Source of the DNA: Paracoccus denitrificans | GTDB lineage: Bacteria; Pseudomonadota; Alphaproteobacteria; Rhodobacterales; Rhodobacteraceae | Assembly: GCA_003240735.1 (NCBI GenBank) | Contig: QFNE01000004.1 | Location: 124,001 to 188,000 of the forward strand | Length of the DNA: 64,000 nucleotides | Direction of reading: 5' to 3' | In this document: positions 44,096 to 53,100 of the stretch, piece by piece | Position numbering within the stretch: the stretch's first letter is position 1 | Layout of the letters: each line of letters starts with the position of its first letter | The notes under the pieces: model-generated | Told to the model about the DNA's origin: nothing | Databases searched by the model: none | What the model saw: the letters and a program-made list of their open reading frames with translations, nothing else | Position numbers and translations under genes: made by a program

Positions 44096-44850
44096 CGCCC
44101 ACCCGCACGGATGATTTTCTGGGCGGTCGGCTGCGGCTGACCCAGCCGACAGGCGGATATCGCGCCGGGGCGGACGCGGTCATGCTAGGCGCGGCGTGTC
44201 CCGCACTGCCCGGCCAAAGCGTGCTGGAGCTTGGCTGCGGGGTCGGCACCGCGCTTTACTGTCTGGGATGGCGCGTACCGAACCTGCGCCTGGCAGGGTT
44301 GGAGCGGAGCGGGACCTATGCCGATCTGGCGCGCCAGAACGCCATTCAGAACGGGATCGACGCGACGATCGTCACCGGCGATCTGTCGCAACCGCCTGCC
44401 GACATCCGCGCCCAGACCTTCGATCATGTGATCGCAAACCCGCCTTACTTCGGCACCGGCACCCCGTCGGGCGACCACCTGCGCGCCGATGCCCGGCACG
44501 AGGATACGCCGCTTGCTGCATGGATCAACTGCGCCCTGCGTCGTCTGGCGCCGATGGGAATGCTGACGCTGATCCATCAGGCCGCGCGCCTGCCCGACAT
44601 TCTGGCGCAGCTGCAGGGGCGGGCAGGGGGCGTCACCGTCCTGCCGATCACGGCACGGGTCGGGCGGGACGCAGGCCGCGTGATCGTGACGGCACGCAAA
44701 GGCGCACGCGCGCCCATGCGCCTTCTGTTTCCGTTCATTCTGCACGCAAATGCTGCGCATCAGCGCGATGCCGAGGATCTGACGCCCGCTGCGCAGGCAG
44801 TTCTGCGCCAAGGCGTCGCAGTTTGGGCCGCTCACAAAGAAAACATGTGA
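44092..44850 (+). CDS. TrmN6-type tRNA1(Val) adenine-N6 methyltransferase
   Basis: A 252-residue SAM-dependent methyltransferase. The SAM loop is VLELGCGVGTALYCLG and the catalytic NPPY is in VIANPPYFGTG, so the target is an exocyclic amino group. GGYRAGADAVMLGA near residue 20 is typical of the YfiC/TrmN6 group that makes m6A37 in tRNA-Val. The C-terminal RVIVTARKGARAP resembles it too. It is coupled to DUF2007. Confidence 0.86.
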   Translation: MTPTRTDDFLGGRLRLTQPTGGYRAGADAVMLGAACPALPGQSVLELGCGVGTALYCLGWRVPNLRLAGLERSGTYADLARQNAIQNGIDATIVTGDLSQPPADIRAQTFDHVIANPPYFGTGTPSGDHLRADARHEDTPLAAWINCALRRLAPMGMLTLIHQAARLPDILAQLQGRAGGVTVLPITARVGRDAGRVIVTARKGARAPMRLLFPFILHANAAHQRDAEDLTPAAQAVLRQGVAVWAAHKENM

Positions 44851-44909
44851 CAGACGCGTGACGGTGTGTTCGTCTGAACCTCTAGGCATCGAACACAGGA
44901 GGACGAACT

Positions 44910-45074
44910 TTGTCAGTCGAATCCCACGTGCAGGAGCTGCGCAAGAAGCATCAGCATCTTTCAGATCAGGTGGAACGCGCGCAGAAAAGCCCCAGCGCAG
45001 ATGTCGCAAGCGTTTCGGCGATGAAAAAGGAAAAACTCCGCCTTAAGGAGGAGATCGGACGGCTCAGCCACTGA
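44910..45074 (+). CDS. YdcH family (DUF465) small coiled-coil protein, TTG start
   Basis: A 54-residue frame begins with TTG at 44910 behind a strong AGGAGGA at 44897-44903, seven bases away, and stops at 45072-45074. It is almost all charged helix (HVQELRKKHQHLSDQVERAQ, MKKEKLRLKEEIGRLSH), which matches the YdcH/DUF465 pattern. No ATG gives a sensible product. A strong terminator follows. Function is unknown. Confidence 0.82.
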   Translation: MSVESHVQELRKKHQHLSDQVERAQKSPSADVASVSAMKKEKLRLKEEIGRLSH

Positions 45075-45093
45075 TCCATCGCCAAAGACTGGA

Positions 45094-45123
45094 ACGGCCG
45101 GCGCATGCGCCGGCCGTTTTTTT
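45094..45123 (+). terminator. Terminator after the YdcH gene
   Basis: An 11-bp perfect inverted repeat (45094-45104 with 45107-45117) with only AT between the arms runs into seven T residues at 45117-45123. It sits between the YdcH gene and the convergent decarboxylase gene. Confidence 0.85.
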
Positions 45124-45129
45124 ATTCGA

Positions 45130-46287
45130 TCAGCTCAGCGACATGACCGTCAGCTGCCGCATCTCGCCAAAGCCGTTGAAGCGGGTGTTCGTCACCACCG
45201 AATAGGCGCCGGCCCCGTGGAAGACGACGTAATCGCCTTCCTGAATGTCGGCGGGCAGGGACATTTCACCCGGCAGGCGGTCGACCGAATCGCAGGTCGG
45301 GCCAAAGACGACGCGACCCGCAGCATCGGCCACGCGCTCATTCCCTTCGGGGTCAAACACCTGCAGCCGGTCCAGATTGCCGATGATCGGCAGCTCGGTC
45401 AGCCCGCCATAGACGCCGTCGTTCAGAAACACCGATTCGCCATCGCGAATGGCCTTGACCCGCGTGATCAGCGAAAACGCATCGCCGCAGATGCCACGAC
45501 CCGGCTCGCATACCAATGCGGGGGCGTTTTCGGGGAACACCTCGCGCGTGGTGTCACCGATCCGCTGGAAGATCGCGTTCAGGTCCGGCTCGACCCCGTG
45601 CACCCGCCATGACGGGAAACCGCCACCAACGTTCAGACGACGGGCGGTCAAGCCGGCCATGTCGCAGATTTCACGCGCGGTGCGGATATACGTCTCCCAC
45701 GCGGCGGGATCGACGCATTGCGTGCCGGGATGGAACGTCAGCGACGCGATGTAACCACGATCCGCCACACGTCGCAGCATCTCTGCCGCAAGCTCGGGCG
45801 AGGCCCCGAACTTGGAGCCGAAGTCATATGCCGCGCCTAGAACCGGCAGCTTGAAGCGAGGCGAAATCTCGCAGTCCTCGGGCGGGACCTGCTCGAAAAG
45901 CTTCTCCAGTTCGCTCATGCTGTCGACGGACCATGCCTTGACCCCCGCCTTGACGGCATGGGCGATCTCGGCCCGCGAACGGACAGGGTTGTGGTAATGC
46001 CGCGCGGCCAAGGGCGCCAGCCGCGTGATCAGGTCGATCTCGAACGGGGAGGCCACATCAAACCCCTTGACCCCTGCGGCGACAAGGTTCTGGATGACCG
46101 CCTCGTCCGGGTTCGATTTGACCGCATAGGTCACCATGCCCGGAAACCCGTCGATGAACTGGCGTGCACGCTCCTGCACCACGGTCGGCGCAAAGGCCAT
46201 CACCGGGTTCTCCGGCTGCAGCGCGCGGATGATGTCGGCCGGATTTTCCCAGATGGTCTTGGCGCGGTGTCCTTCGGTCAGTCCCAT
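45130..46287 (-). CDS. Ornithine decarboxylase, alanine racemase fold
   Basis: A fold-type III PLP decarboxylase that makes putrescine from ornithine (possibly lysine to cadaverine). The PLP Lys is in VTYAVKSNPDEAV near residue 52. The glycine loop is LNVGGGFP, EPGRGICGDAF binds phosphate, and the second-subunit Cys is in VVFGPTCDSVDRLP. The 385 residues match the short bacterial/eukaryote-like form. ATG 46287 follows AGGAGACG. It is divergent from an Lrp-type regulator that may control it. Confidence 0.9.
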   Translation of the reverse strand: MGLTEGHRAKTIWENPADIIRALQPENPVMAFAPTVVQERARQFIDGFPGMVTYAVKSNPDEAVIQNLVAAGVKGFDVASPFEIDLITRLAPLAARHYHNPVRSRAEIAHAVKAGVKAWSVDSMSELEKLFEQVPPEDCEISPRFKLPVLGAAYDFGSKFGASPELAAEMLRRVADRGYIASLTFHPGTQCVDPAAWETYIRTAREICDMAGLTARRLNVGGGFPSWRVHGVEPDLNAIFQRIGDTTREVFPENAPALVCEPGRGICGDAFSLITRVKAIRDGESVFLNDGVYGGLTELPIIGNLDRLQVFDPEGNERVADAAGRVVFGPTCDSVDRLPGEMSLPADIQEGDYVVFHGAGAYSVVTNTRFNGFGEMRQLTVMSLS

Positions 46288-46487
46288 GCGCGTCTCCTGT
46301 CTTTGGGGCCGTCTATGCGGCAAGGCGGGCGGTCGGGGCCGGAAAAGCCGTTCCCGAAAGAAGGCTGCGCCATGCCCATTGGCGAGTGGAACGCAGAATG
46401 CGCGCCATAGGGTTCAATTCTGATCATGAAAAGGGTGGAAATGCATCAGAGAGCGGTTAATCTGCCCGGACCCTTGGCAAAGTGACG

Positions 46488-46928
46488 ATGGTGACGATGG
46501 ACGATCTGGATCGGGCGATCATTGCCCAGCTTTCGCAGGACGGGCGGATGTCCGTGGCCGTGCTGGCGCGGCGGGTCAAGGTTGCGCGTTCGACCGTCCA
46601 GGCACGGCTGGAACGCCTTGAAACGACCGGTGCGATCGCGGGTTACACCGTCCGTCTGGGCGACAATGCGCGTCAGGCCCGCATCCGCGCCACCTGCCTT
46701 CTGGCGGTCGAGGCGAAGGCGCAACCTGCGCTTCTGGGGCGGCTGCGCGCCATGCCGGCGGTCGAACGGGTCAATTCCACCAGCGGTCGGGTCGATCTTC
46801 TGGTGCAACTTGCCTGCGGATCGACCAGCGAACTGGACGATGTGCTTGATCAGATCGGCAATCTGTCAGGCGTGAAGTCATCCGAAAGCCTGATCCACCT
46901 GTCGATTAAGTTCGAACGTGGTGGCTAA
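46488..46928 (+). CDS. Lrp/AsnC family transcriptional regulator
   Basis: A 146-residue regulator with an N-terminal winged helix-turn-helix (DRAIIAQLSQDGRMSVAVLARRVKV, RSTVQARLERLE) and a C-terminal RAM effector domain (ARIRATCLLAVEAK, VDLLVQLACG). Starts at GTG 46482, ATG 46488 and ATG 46497 are all possible; none has a strong ribosome site. It sits divergent from ornithine decarboxylase across ~200 bp, suggesting control of polyamine synthesis. Its stop overlaps that of the convergent HxlR gene. Confidence 0.88.
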   Translation: MVTMDDLDRAIIAQLSQDGRMSVAVLARRVKVARSTVQARLERLETTGAIAGYTVRLGDNARQARIRATCLLAVEAKAQPALLGRLRAMPAVERVNSTSGRVDLLVQLACGSTSELDDVLDQIGNLSGVKSSESLIHLSIKFERGG

Positions 46929-47572
46929 GCGGGCGTTCGACCCAAGGAAAATGCGTCCAGAAACGTCTGCCCGACCTCACGATCCCCGCTGAAGTCCAGC
47001 AGCCCGCCGTCCAGCGACTGCGCCAGCGTCTGCGGGCCGTAAACGACGATGGCCATGTCATTCGCAATTCCGGTGAAACGCAGCGTCGCCGCCTGCAGAT
47101 CGCCGCGCGTGACGGTCAGATCGTCCGGGCCGGCGATCATCACGAAGTCTTCATCCTCCAGCGCGAATGCCGCGGCGACGGCGGCGTTTCCGTGCCCAGC
47201 CCACATCGCCCGCATCGACAGCATCAAGGCCGTCGGACTGATCGGCAGGCGGTGATCGTGCCCCGGTGCCGACGCGCCCCACCGGCATAATTCGCGCAAG
47301 ATCGGCCATAGCGCCAAGCCCTGATCGGTCAGGCCGTAACCCTGTCCCCCCGCGGGCTGGGTCAGGGGACGGCGCGTCAGGATGCCCGCCTCCTCCAGTT
47401 CCTCCAGCCGGCGGGTCAGCATGTTGGTCGCAATCCCCGGCAGCCTTTGGCGGATCGCGCCGAATCGCTTGGGGCCCAGCATCAGTTCGCGCACGACAAG
47501 CAGCGCCCAACGGTCGCCGATCAGGTCCAGCGCGTGCGCTTCCACGCAGCCTTCGCCGTAAGATTTGCCCAT
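46925..47572 (-). CDS. HxlR family transcriptional regulator
   Basis: A 215-residue MarR-like regulator. The N-terminal winged helix has CVEAHALDLIGDRWALLVVRELM, GAIRQRLPGIATNMLTRRLEELE and the wing segment RRPLTQPAGGQGYGLTDQG. A C-terminal ~90-residue extension (from SPTALMLSMRAMW) resembles an SCP2-type sterol-carrier/ligand pocket and is found in several HxlR proteins. ATG 47572 is the only good start. It diverges from a DUF1428 gene across a palindromic site. Confidence 0.88.
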   Translation of the reverse strand: MGKSYGEGCVEAHALDLIGDRWALLVVRELMLGPKRFGAIRQRLPGIATNMLTRRLEELEEAGILTRRPLTQPAGGQGYGLTDQGLALWPILRELCRWGASAPGHDHRLPISPTALMLSMRAMWAGHGNAAVAAAFALEDEDFVMIAGPDDLTVTRGDLQAATLRFTGIANDMAIVVYGPQTLAQSLDGGLLDFSGDREVGQTFLDAFSLGRTPA

Positions 47573-47592
47573 GCAGTCATGACCTTTATACC

Positions 47593-47636
47593 GTCGCTTG
47601 CAATTTACAATTTTCGAGTTGCTTTTTGCAAGTGAC
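47593..47636. promoter_or_regulatory. Interrupted palindrome, probable HxlR operator
   Basis: GTCGCTTGCAA at 47593-47603 and TTGCAAGTGAC at 47626-47636 are inverted copies matching at 10 of 11 positions with 22 bases between, in an AT-rich stretch unlike the flanks. The site lies between the divergent hxlR-type and DUF1428 starts, so it suits autoregulation and control of the divergent gene. Confidence 0.55.
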
Positions 47637-47676
47637 GGGTTCAGCCTTTCTGCATTGGATGATGGAGGGCATTCAG

Positions 47677-48402
47677 ATGACCTACTACACCGGCTCGGTC
47701 GCAGCAGTTCCGACCGCCAACAAAGACGCCTATCTGCAGCACGCCAAACGCGCGTGGCCGTATTTTCAGCGCACCGGCGCACTGCGCATGGTCGAAACCT
47801 GGGGCGATGACGTCCAGCCCGGCGAAGTCACCGACTTCCGCCGTGCGGTTCAGGCCAAGGACGACGAAAGCGTCGTGTTTTCCTGGATCGAATGGCCCGA
47901 CAAGGCCACGTCCGACAAGGCGTGGCAGACCATGATGGCTGATGAGGACATGGGCGCGAAGATGGGCGACATGCCGTTTGACGGCAAGCGCATGATCTTT
48001 GGCGGGTTTGAGCCCTTCATCGCCGAAGGGACCGACAAGGGCGCGGGCTGGTATCAGGGCTTCCTGACGCCCGGCAAGCCCGAACGGCGCAAGGACTTTG
48101 AAGAAATGGCCCACATGGCGTGGAACGAGATGTTCAAGCCATCAGGCGCGCTTGGCAGCGTCGAAAGCTGGGGGGTCGAGGTGCCGACCGGCAAGGTCAC
48201 CGACATGTACCGCGCCGTGAATGCCGAACCGGGCGAAGAGATCGTCTTTTCGTGGTCGTCCTGGCCCGACCGGGCGACCTGCGACAAGGCCGCCGCCGAC
48301 ATGGAAGGCGGCGATCACGAGATGCCCGACGACATGCCCTTCGACGGCAAGCGGATGGTCTATGCCGGGTTCTCGCCGCTTTACGACAGCGCAGCGGCGT
48401 AA
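47677..48402 (+). CDS. Tandem DUF1428 protein
   Basis: A 241-residue protein made of two copies of the DUF1428 (YbaA-like) dimeric alpha-beta-barrel domain. The copies share VETWGDDVQPGEVTDF and VESWGVEVPTGKVTDM, VFSWIEWPDKAT and VFSWSSWPDRAT, then DMPFDGKRMIFGGF and DMPFDGKRMVYAGF. Family members are usually ~115 residues as homodimers, so this fusion makes one pseudo-dimer. GGAGGG at 47664-47669 precedes ATG 47677. It is followed by a VOC gene after 11 bp. Function is unknown. Confidence 0.88.
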   Translation: MTYYTGSVAAVPTANKDAYLQHAKRAWPYFQRTGALRMVETWGDDVQPGEVTDFRRAVQAKDDESVVFSWIEWPDKATSDKAWQTMMADEDMGAKMGDMPFDGKRMIFGGFEPFIAEGTDKGAGWYQGFLTPGKPERRKDFEEMAHMAWNEMFKPSGALGSVESWGVEVPTGKVTDMYRAVNAEPGEEIVFSWSSWPDRATCDKAAADMEGGDHEMPDDMPFDGKRMVYAGFSPLYDSAAA

Positions 48403-48413
48403 GGGTGGGTGCG

Positions 48414-49181
48414 ATGGCCTATCTGGGAAAGCCGGTCTGGTTCGAACTTGGAACGTCCGACGTGGACGGTGCGGCGGATTTCTATGGCAAGGTTCTGGGC
48501 TGGTCATTCGGCGGCAGTCAGATGCCCGACATCGACTATCGCCTCGCCAGCCGTGACGGGCAGATGGTTGCGGGCCTGACGACACAGGACCGCCAGCCGC
48601 CCGGCACGCCGCCGAACTGGTTGGTCTATGTCGCGTCGGACGATCTCGACGCTGACGTAGCCAAGCTGACCGCGGCGGGCGGCACCGTGATCGCGGGCCC
48701 CGATGCGGTGGCCGGAACGGGCCGGTTCGCCGTCGCGGCAGACCCGCAGGGCGCCGTGTTCGGGCTGCTGCAGCCCGACCCCCAGCCGGACGACGGTGCA
48801 TGGAACCAGCAGAAGGCGGGCTTCGGCAACTGGCTTGAGCTGATGTCGACCGATCCAAAGGCCGGGCTCGCGTTCTATGGCCAGCTGTTCGGATGGCAGC
48901 CGACCCAGGCGATGGATATGGGCGACATGGGCAGCTATCAGCTGTTTTCGTGGCGGGGAACCGATATCGGCGGTGCGATGGGCCTTGGGGCGGCGCCCCA
49001 GCCTGCGTGGCTTGCCTATTTCGGGACCGAAAGCGTCCGCACCGCGATCGACACGATCACCGGGGCGGGCGGCAAGGTTCTCCACGGCCCGGTCGAGGTG
49101 CCGGGCGGCGCGCAGATCGCCGTCGCGACCGATCCGCAGGGGGCGTGGTTCGCGGTCGTCGGCCCGCTCGACGCGGCATAG
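48414..49181 (+). CDS. VOC (glyoxalase/bleomycin-resistance) family protein, two domains
   Basis: A 255-residue protein with two vicinal-oxygen-chelate domains. Domain 1 starts at PVWFELGTSDVDGAADFYGKVLGW and domain 2 at NWLELMSTDPKAGLAFYGQLFGW, the same repeat. PQGAVFGLLQ and PQGAWFAVVG close the domains. Metal ligands look incomplete, since few His/Glu sit at the expected positions, so it may bind rather than turn over a small molecule. It is in an operon with the DUF1428 gene, 11 bp upstream. Confidence 0.86.
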   Translation: MAYLGKPVWFELGTSDVDGAADFYGKVLGWSFGGSQMPDIDYRLASRDGQMVAGLTTQDRQPPGTPPNWLVYVASDDLDADVAKLTAAGGTVIAGPDAVAGTGRFAVAADPQGAVFGLLQPDPQPDDGAWNQQKAGFGNWLELMSTDPKAGLAFYGQLFGWQPTQAMDMGDMGSYQLFSWRGTDIGGAMGLGAAPQPAWLAYFGTESVRTAIDTITGAGGKVLHGPVEVPGGAQIAVATDPQGAWFAVVGPLDAA

Positions 49182-49196
49182 CTCCGCACGCAAACG

Positions 49197-49230
49197 AAAA
49201 ACGGCGGCCCGTCAGGTGCCGCCGTTCTTT
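49197..49230. terminator. Bidirectional terminator between the VOC and MipA genes
   Basis: A 9-bp perfect AACGGCGGC/GCCGCCGTT stem with a 9-base loop is flanked by AAAA on the left and CTTTC on the right. It lies between the convergent VOC and MipA stops and can serve both strands. Confidence 0.7.
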
Positions 49231-49248
49231 CTCAGGTCTGGATTGCGC

Positions 49249-49998
49249 TCAGAAGCGGAAGTTGAACGTCCGCACGACGCCCAGACCAATCGAATACTGG
49301 TTCTTGTCCTGGGTGATGGGCGAATCTGCCGCGTCACCGACCAGACGCGCGGCGCGCAGTTCGCTGATCATCGCCCAGTCGTCATTGGCCTGATAGCGCA
49401 CTTCGAATTCCACACCCACGGACCGGAACCCGGCCTTTGCATCGAATGCCCGCAGACCGCTTGCAGCCGACTCCTCGGGCGTCACGCCGAAATACGTGTC
49501 CATGTAACGGTCGTTGCCGTATTTCGCCTCGACCCCGCTGGTCAGGGTCACCCGGTCGCGCAGCGGCGTGCGATAGGTCGCGCCGACTTCGCCCACGACG
49601 CCTTCGTGCCCGTTCACCGCCTTGCGGACCGCGCCATAGGTGTCAATCGCGCCAAAGCGGTAGCCTGCTTTCAGCCCTAGCTCGACCGAGGCGTCGACGT
49701 CGTCGATGCCGCGCAGACGTTCGTGATCATCGGAATCGCGCTTGCCGACATAGCTCGCGGACGGAGCGATGTGAAAACCGCTGGCCGGATCGCCCGCCGG
49801 GGCGTTCGACAGGCTGACGTTGCGCAGGATCAGCCACGGCTTGGCGTCATAATCCTCGGACCCGACGAAATCGGGCGAATAGCGGAAACCCGCACCCGCA
49901 TCGAAGGACACGCCCGACAGCGTCTGCGCCCCCGCGCCAGAGGCGAGCGTCAGCGTGACGGCAGCAGCGGCAGCGGCAAGGGCGGGGATGCGGATCAT
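49249..49998 (-). CDS. MipA/OmpV family outer membrane protein
   Basis: A 249-residue outer membrane beta-barrel. The signal peptide is ALAAAAAAVTLTLASGAGAQ with cleavage near residue 24. The barrel has alternating strands, YSPDFVGSEDYDAKPW-like loops and the terminal aromatic signal TFNFRF. MipA homologues can scaffold murein synthesis or modulate drug uptake; the role here is not shown. ATG 49998 fits the signal peptide. A much longer frame reaching into valS is antisense noise. Confidence 0.85.
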   Translation of the reverse strand: MIRIPALAAAAAAVTLTLASGAGAQTLSGVSFDAGAGFRYSPDFVGSEDYDAKPWLILRNVSLSNAPAGDPASGFHIAPSASYVGKRDSDDHERLRGIDDVDASVELGLKAGYRFGAIDTYGAVRKAVNGHEGVVGEVGATYRTPLRDRVTLTSGVEAKYGNDRYMDTYFGVTPEESAASGLRAFDAKAGFRSVGVEFEVRYQANDDWAMISELRAARLVGDAADSPITQDKNQYSIGLGVVRTFNFRF

Positions 49999-50178
49999 GG
50001 GGGCGAAACTCCTGCGGGGTTGGACCCGATTTGGGCCGCAACGCGCCCGCCCGCAACGGCACCGATGCGCACGCCGCGTCCACTGTGGCTCCAGCGCCAC
50101 GTTCTTGCGCCGCGCCTTCCCCTTGGCCCGCCGCGTTCGCCCCGCTATGTGGGGGCGCGTGATGCGATGGGGGCCGTG

Positions 50179-53100
50179 ATGGCGATGGAAAAGAACTTTG
50201 ATGCACCAACCGCCGAGGCGCGGATCGCCGCCGCGTGGGAGGCCAAGAATGCCTTTGCCGCCGGCGCGAACGCCAAGCCCGGCGCGGACAGCTTTTCGAT
50301 CGTCATCCCCCCCCCGAACGTCACCGGCAGCCTGCATATCGGTCACGCGCTGAACAACACGCTGCAGGACATCCTTGTGCGCTGGCACCGGATGCGCGGG
50401 TTCGACACGCTGTGGCAGCCGGGTCAGGACCACGCGGGCATCGCCACCCAGATGGTCGTCGAACGCCGCATGGCCGAACGGCAGGAACCCAACCGGCGCG
50501 AGATCGGGCGCGACGCCTTTGTCGCCAAGATCTGGGAATGGAAACAGGAATCCGGCGACACAATCATTGGCCAGCTGAAACGCCTTGGCGCATCCTGCGA
50601 CTGGTCGCGCAATGCCTTTACCATGTCGGGCGCTCCCGGTGCGCCCGCGGGCGAGGAGGGCAATTTCCACGACGCCGTGATCAAGGTGTTCGTGGATATG
50701 TATAACAAGGGGCTGATCTATCGCGGCAAGCGGCTGGTCAACTGGGACCCCCATTTTGAAACCGCCATCAGCGATATCGAGGTCGAGAACCGCGAAGTCC
50801 CCGGCCATATGTGGCACTTCAAATACCCGCTGGCTGGCGGTGAGACGTATGAATACGTCGAACGCGACGCGGACGGGAACGTCACGCTGCGGGAAACCCG
50901 CGACTATATCAGCATCGCGACGACCCGGCCTGAAACCATGCTGGGCGACGGCGCGGTGGCGGTGCACCCGGATGACGCGCGCTATGCCCCCATCGTCGGC
51001 AAGCTGGTCGAAATCCCGGTCGGACCGAAGGAACACCGCCGCCTGATCCCGATCATCACCGACGAATACCCCGACCCGAATTTCGGCTCGGGCGCGGTCA
51101 AGATCACCGGCGCGCATGACTTCAACGACTACGGCGTGGCGGAACGCAACGGCATCCCGCTTTACGCGCTGCTGGACAGCAGGGGGGCCATGCGGTCGGA
51201 CGGGCTGTCCTATGCCGAAAGCGCCGCCGTCGCTTCCCGCGCGGCAAAGGGCGAGGATGTGGGCGACGTGTCGGCCGTGAACCTTGTTCCAGAAGAACTG
51301 CGCGGCCTTGACCGCTATGACGCCCGCAAGCGCGTGATCGCCCAGATCACCGAAGAAGGTCTGGCCGTGACCACCACCGACGATGAAGGGGTCGAGATCC
51401 CTTACGTCGAGGCCAAGAAGATCATGCAGCCCTTCGGCGACCGCTCGAACGTCGTGATCGAGCCGATGCTGACCGACCAGTGGTTCGTGGACACCAAGCA
51501 GATCGTCCAGCCCGCCATCGACGCCGTGCGCAATGGCGACGTTCAAATGCTGCCCGAGCAGAACAAGAAGGTCTGGTACCACTGGCTGGAAAATATTGAG
51601 CCATGGGCCATCGGCCGCCAGCTGTGGTGGGGCCATCAGGTTCCGGTGTGGTACGCTAAAGTCCCCGATAACGAGACTAACTGGCGAAATTACCTTGCTT
51701 TTCGCGACAGTGAATCAGCCGAGGTGCTTGGCGGTATCCCTGACAACTGCAAATTTGGTTGGCTGGAGATTGAAGTTTGCGCTGTCGACCAGACGACTGC
51801 TGTCGAGAAAATCATTCAGAGAGTTCCTTACGAAGTTGTGCCAGAGATCGTCGATTACGACTGGCTCGGTCGTGATGTGAGTATCGCTGGGCCAGAGCTG
51901 AACGGCGATGGTAAGCTTGTTCTGCCAATCTACCGCGACCCCGACGTCCTCGACACGTGGTTCTCCTCCGGCCTCTGGCCCATCGGCACGCTCGGCTGGC
52001 CCGAACAGACGCCCGAACTGCAGAAGTATTTCCCGACCACGACCCTGATCACCGGGTTCGACATCATCTTCTTCTGGGTCGCCCGGATGATGATGATGCA
52101 GCAGGCGGTGGTGGGGCAGGTGCCGTTCCACACCGTCTATTTCCACGGGCTCGTGCGCGACGAAAAAGGCGCCAAGATGTCGAAGTCGAAGGGCAACGTC
52201 ATCGACCCGCTGACGCTGATCGACGAATACGGCGCCGACGCGCTGCGGTTCACGCTGACCAGCATGGCGGCGATGGGCCGTGACCCGAAACTCGGACCCA
52301 AGCATGTCGAGGCGAACCGCAACTTCGTCACCAAGATCTGGAACGCGACCCGCTTTGCCGAAATGAACGGCGTGTTCGATGCGGCTGTCGGCCAGCCCGA
52401 CCCGACGCAGACCGTGAACCGCTGGATCATGGGCGAAACCGCCCGTGCCTGCATCGCGCTAGACGAGGCGCTGGCGACATATCGCTTCAACGACGCGGCG
52501 CAGATCCTTTATGCGTTCGTCTGGGGCAAGGTCTGCGACTGGTATGTCGAATTTGCCAAGCCGATGTTCGACGGTCCCGACGCGGATGAAACCCGCGCCA
52601 CCATGCGGTGGGTGCTGGATCAGGTGGTGACGCTGGCGCATCCGGTCATGCCCTATGTCACAGAAGAAATCTGGGCGCTGACCGGTGATCGCACCAAGAT
52701 GCTGGTCCACGGCGACTGGCCGACCTACGGGGCCGAGCTGATCGACGACGACGCCGACCGCCAGATCAACTGGACCATCGCCGTGATCGAGGCGGTCCGT
52801 TCAGCCCGCGCCCAGATGGGTGTGCCCGCCGGCGCGATTCTTGATCTGATCGTGACCGAGGCGGACGATTTCGCGACCAAGGCCCTGTCCGCCAACGCGG
52901 CGCTGATCGAACGCCGGGCACGCGTCAATGCGCCGCAGACCGGTCAGGCGGAACGCGGCATGATCGCTGTGACCGTGCCGGGCGCGTCGCTCGCGCTGCC
53001 GATCGGCGACATCATCGACGTGGCGGCTGAAACCGCGCGGCTGGAAAAGACGCTGGGCAAGACCGAAAAGGACGCGGGCGGTTTGCGTGGGCGTCTTTCG

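Noticed and set aside
49249..51636. A 795-codon minus-strand frame covering MipA and half of valS
   Set aside because: Only the part from 49998 down has a signal peptide and barrel pattern; the rest is antisense to valS and has no recognisable sequence.
51661..51930. The low-GC part of valS as an intein or mobile element
   Set aside because: No intein splice motifs (N-terminal Cys/Ser block, terminal His-Asn), no inverted repeats or target duplication at the edges, and 90 residues is too short for an intein.
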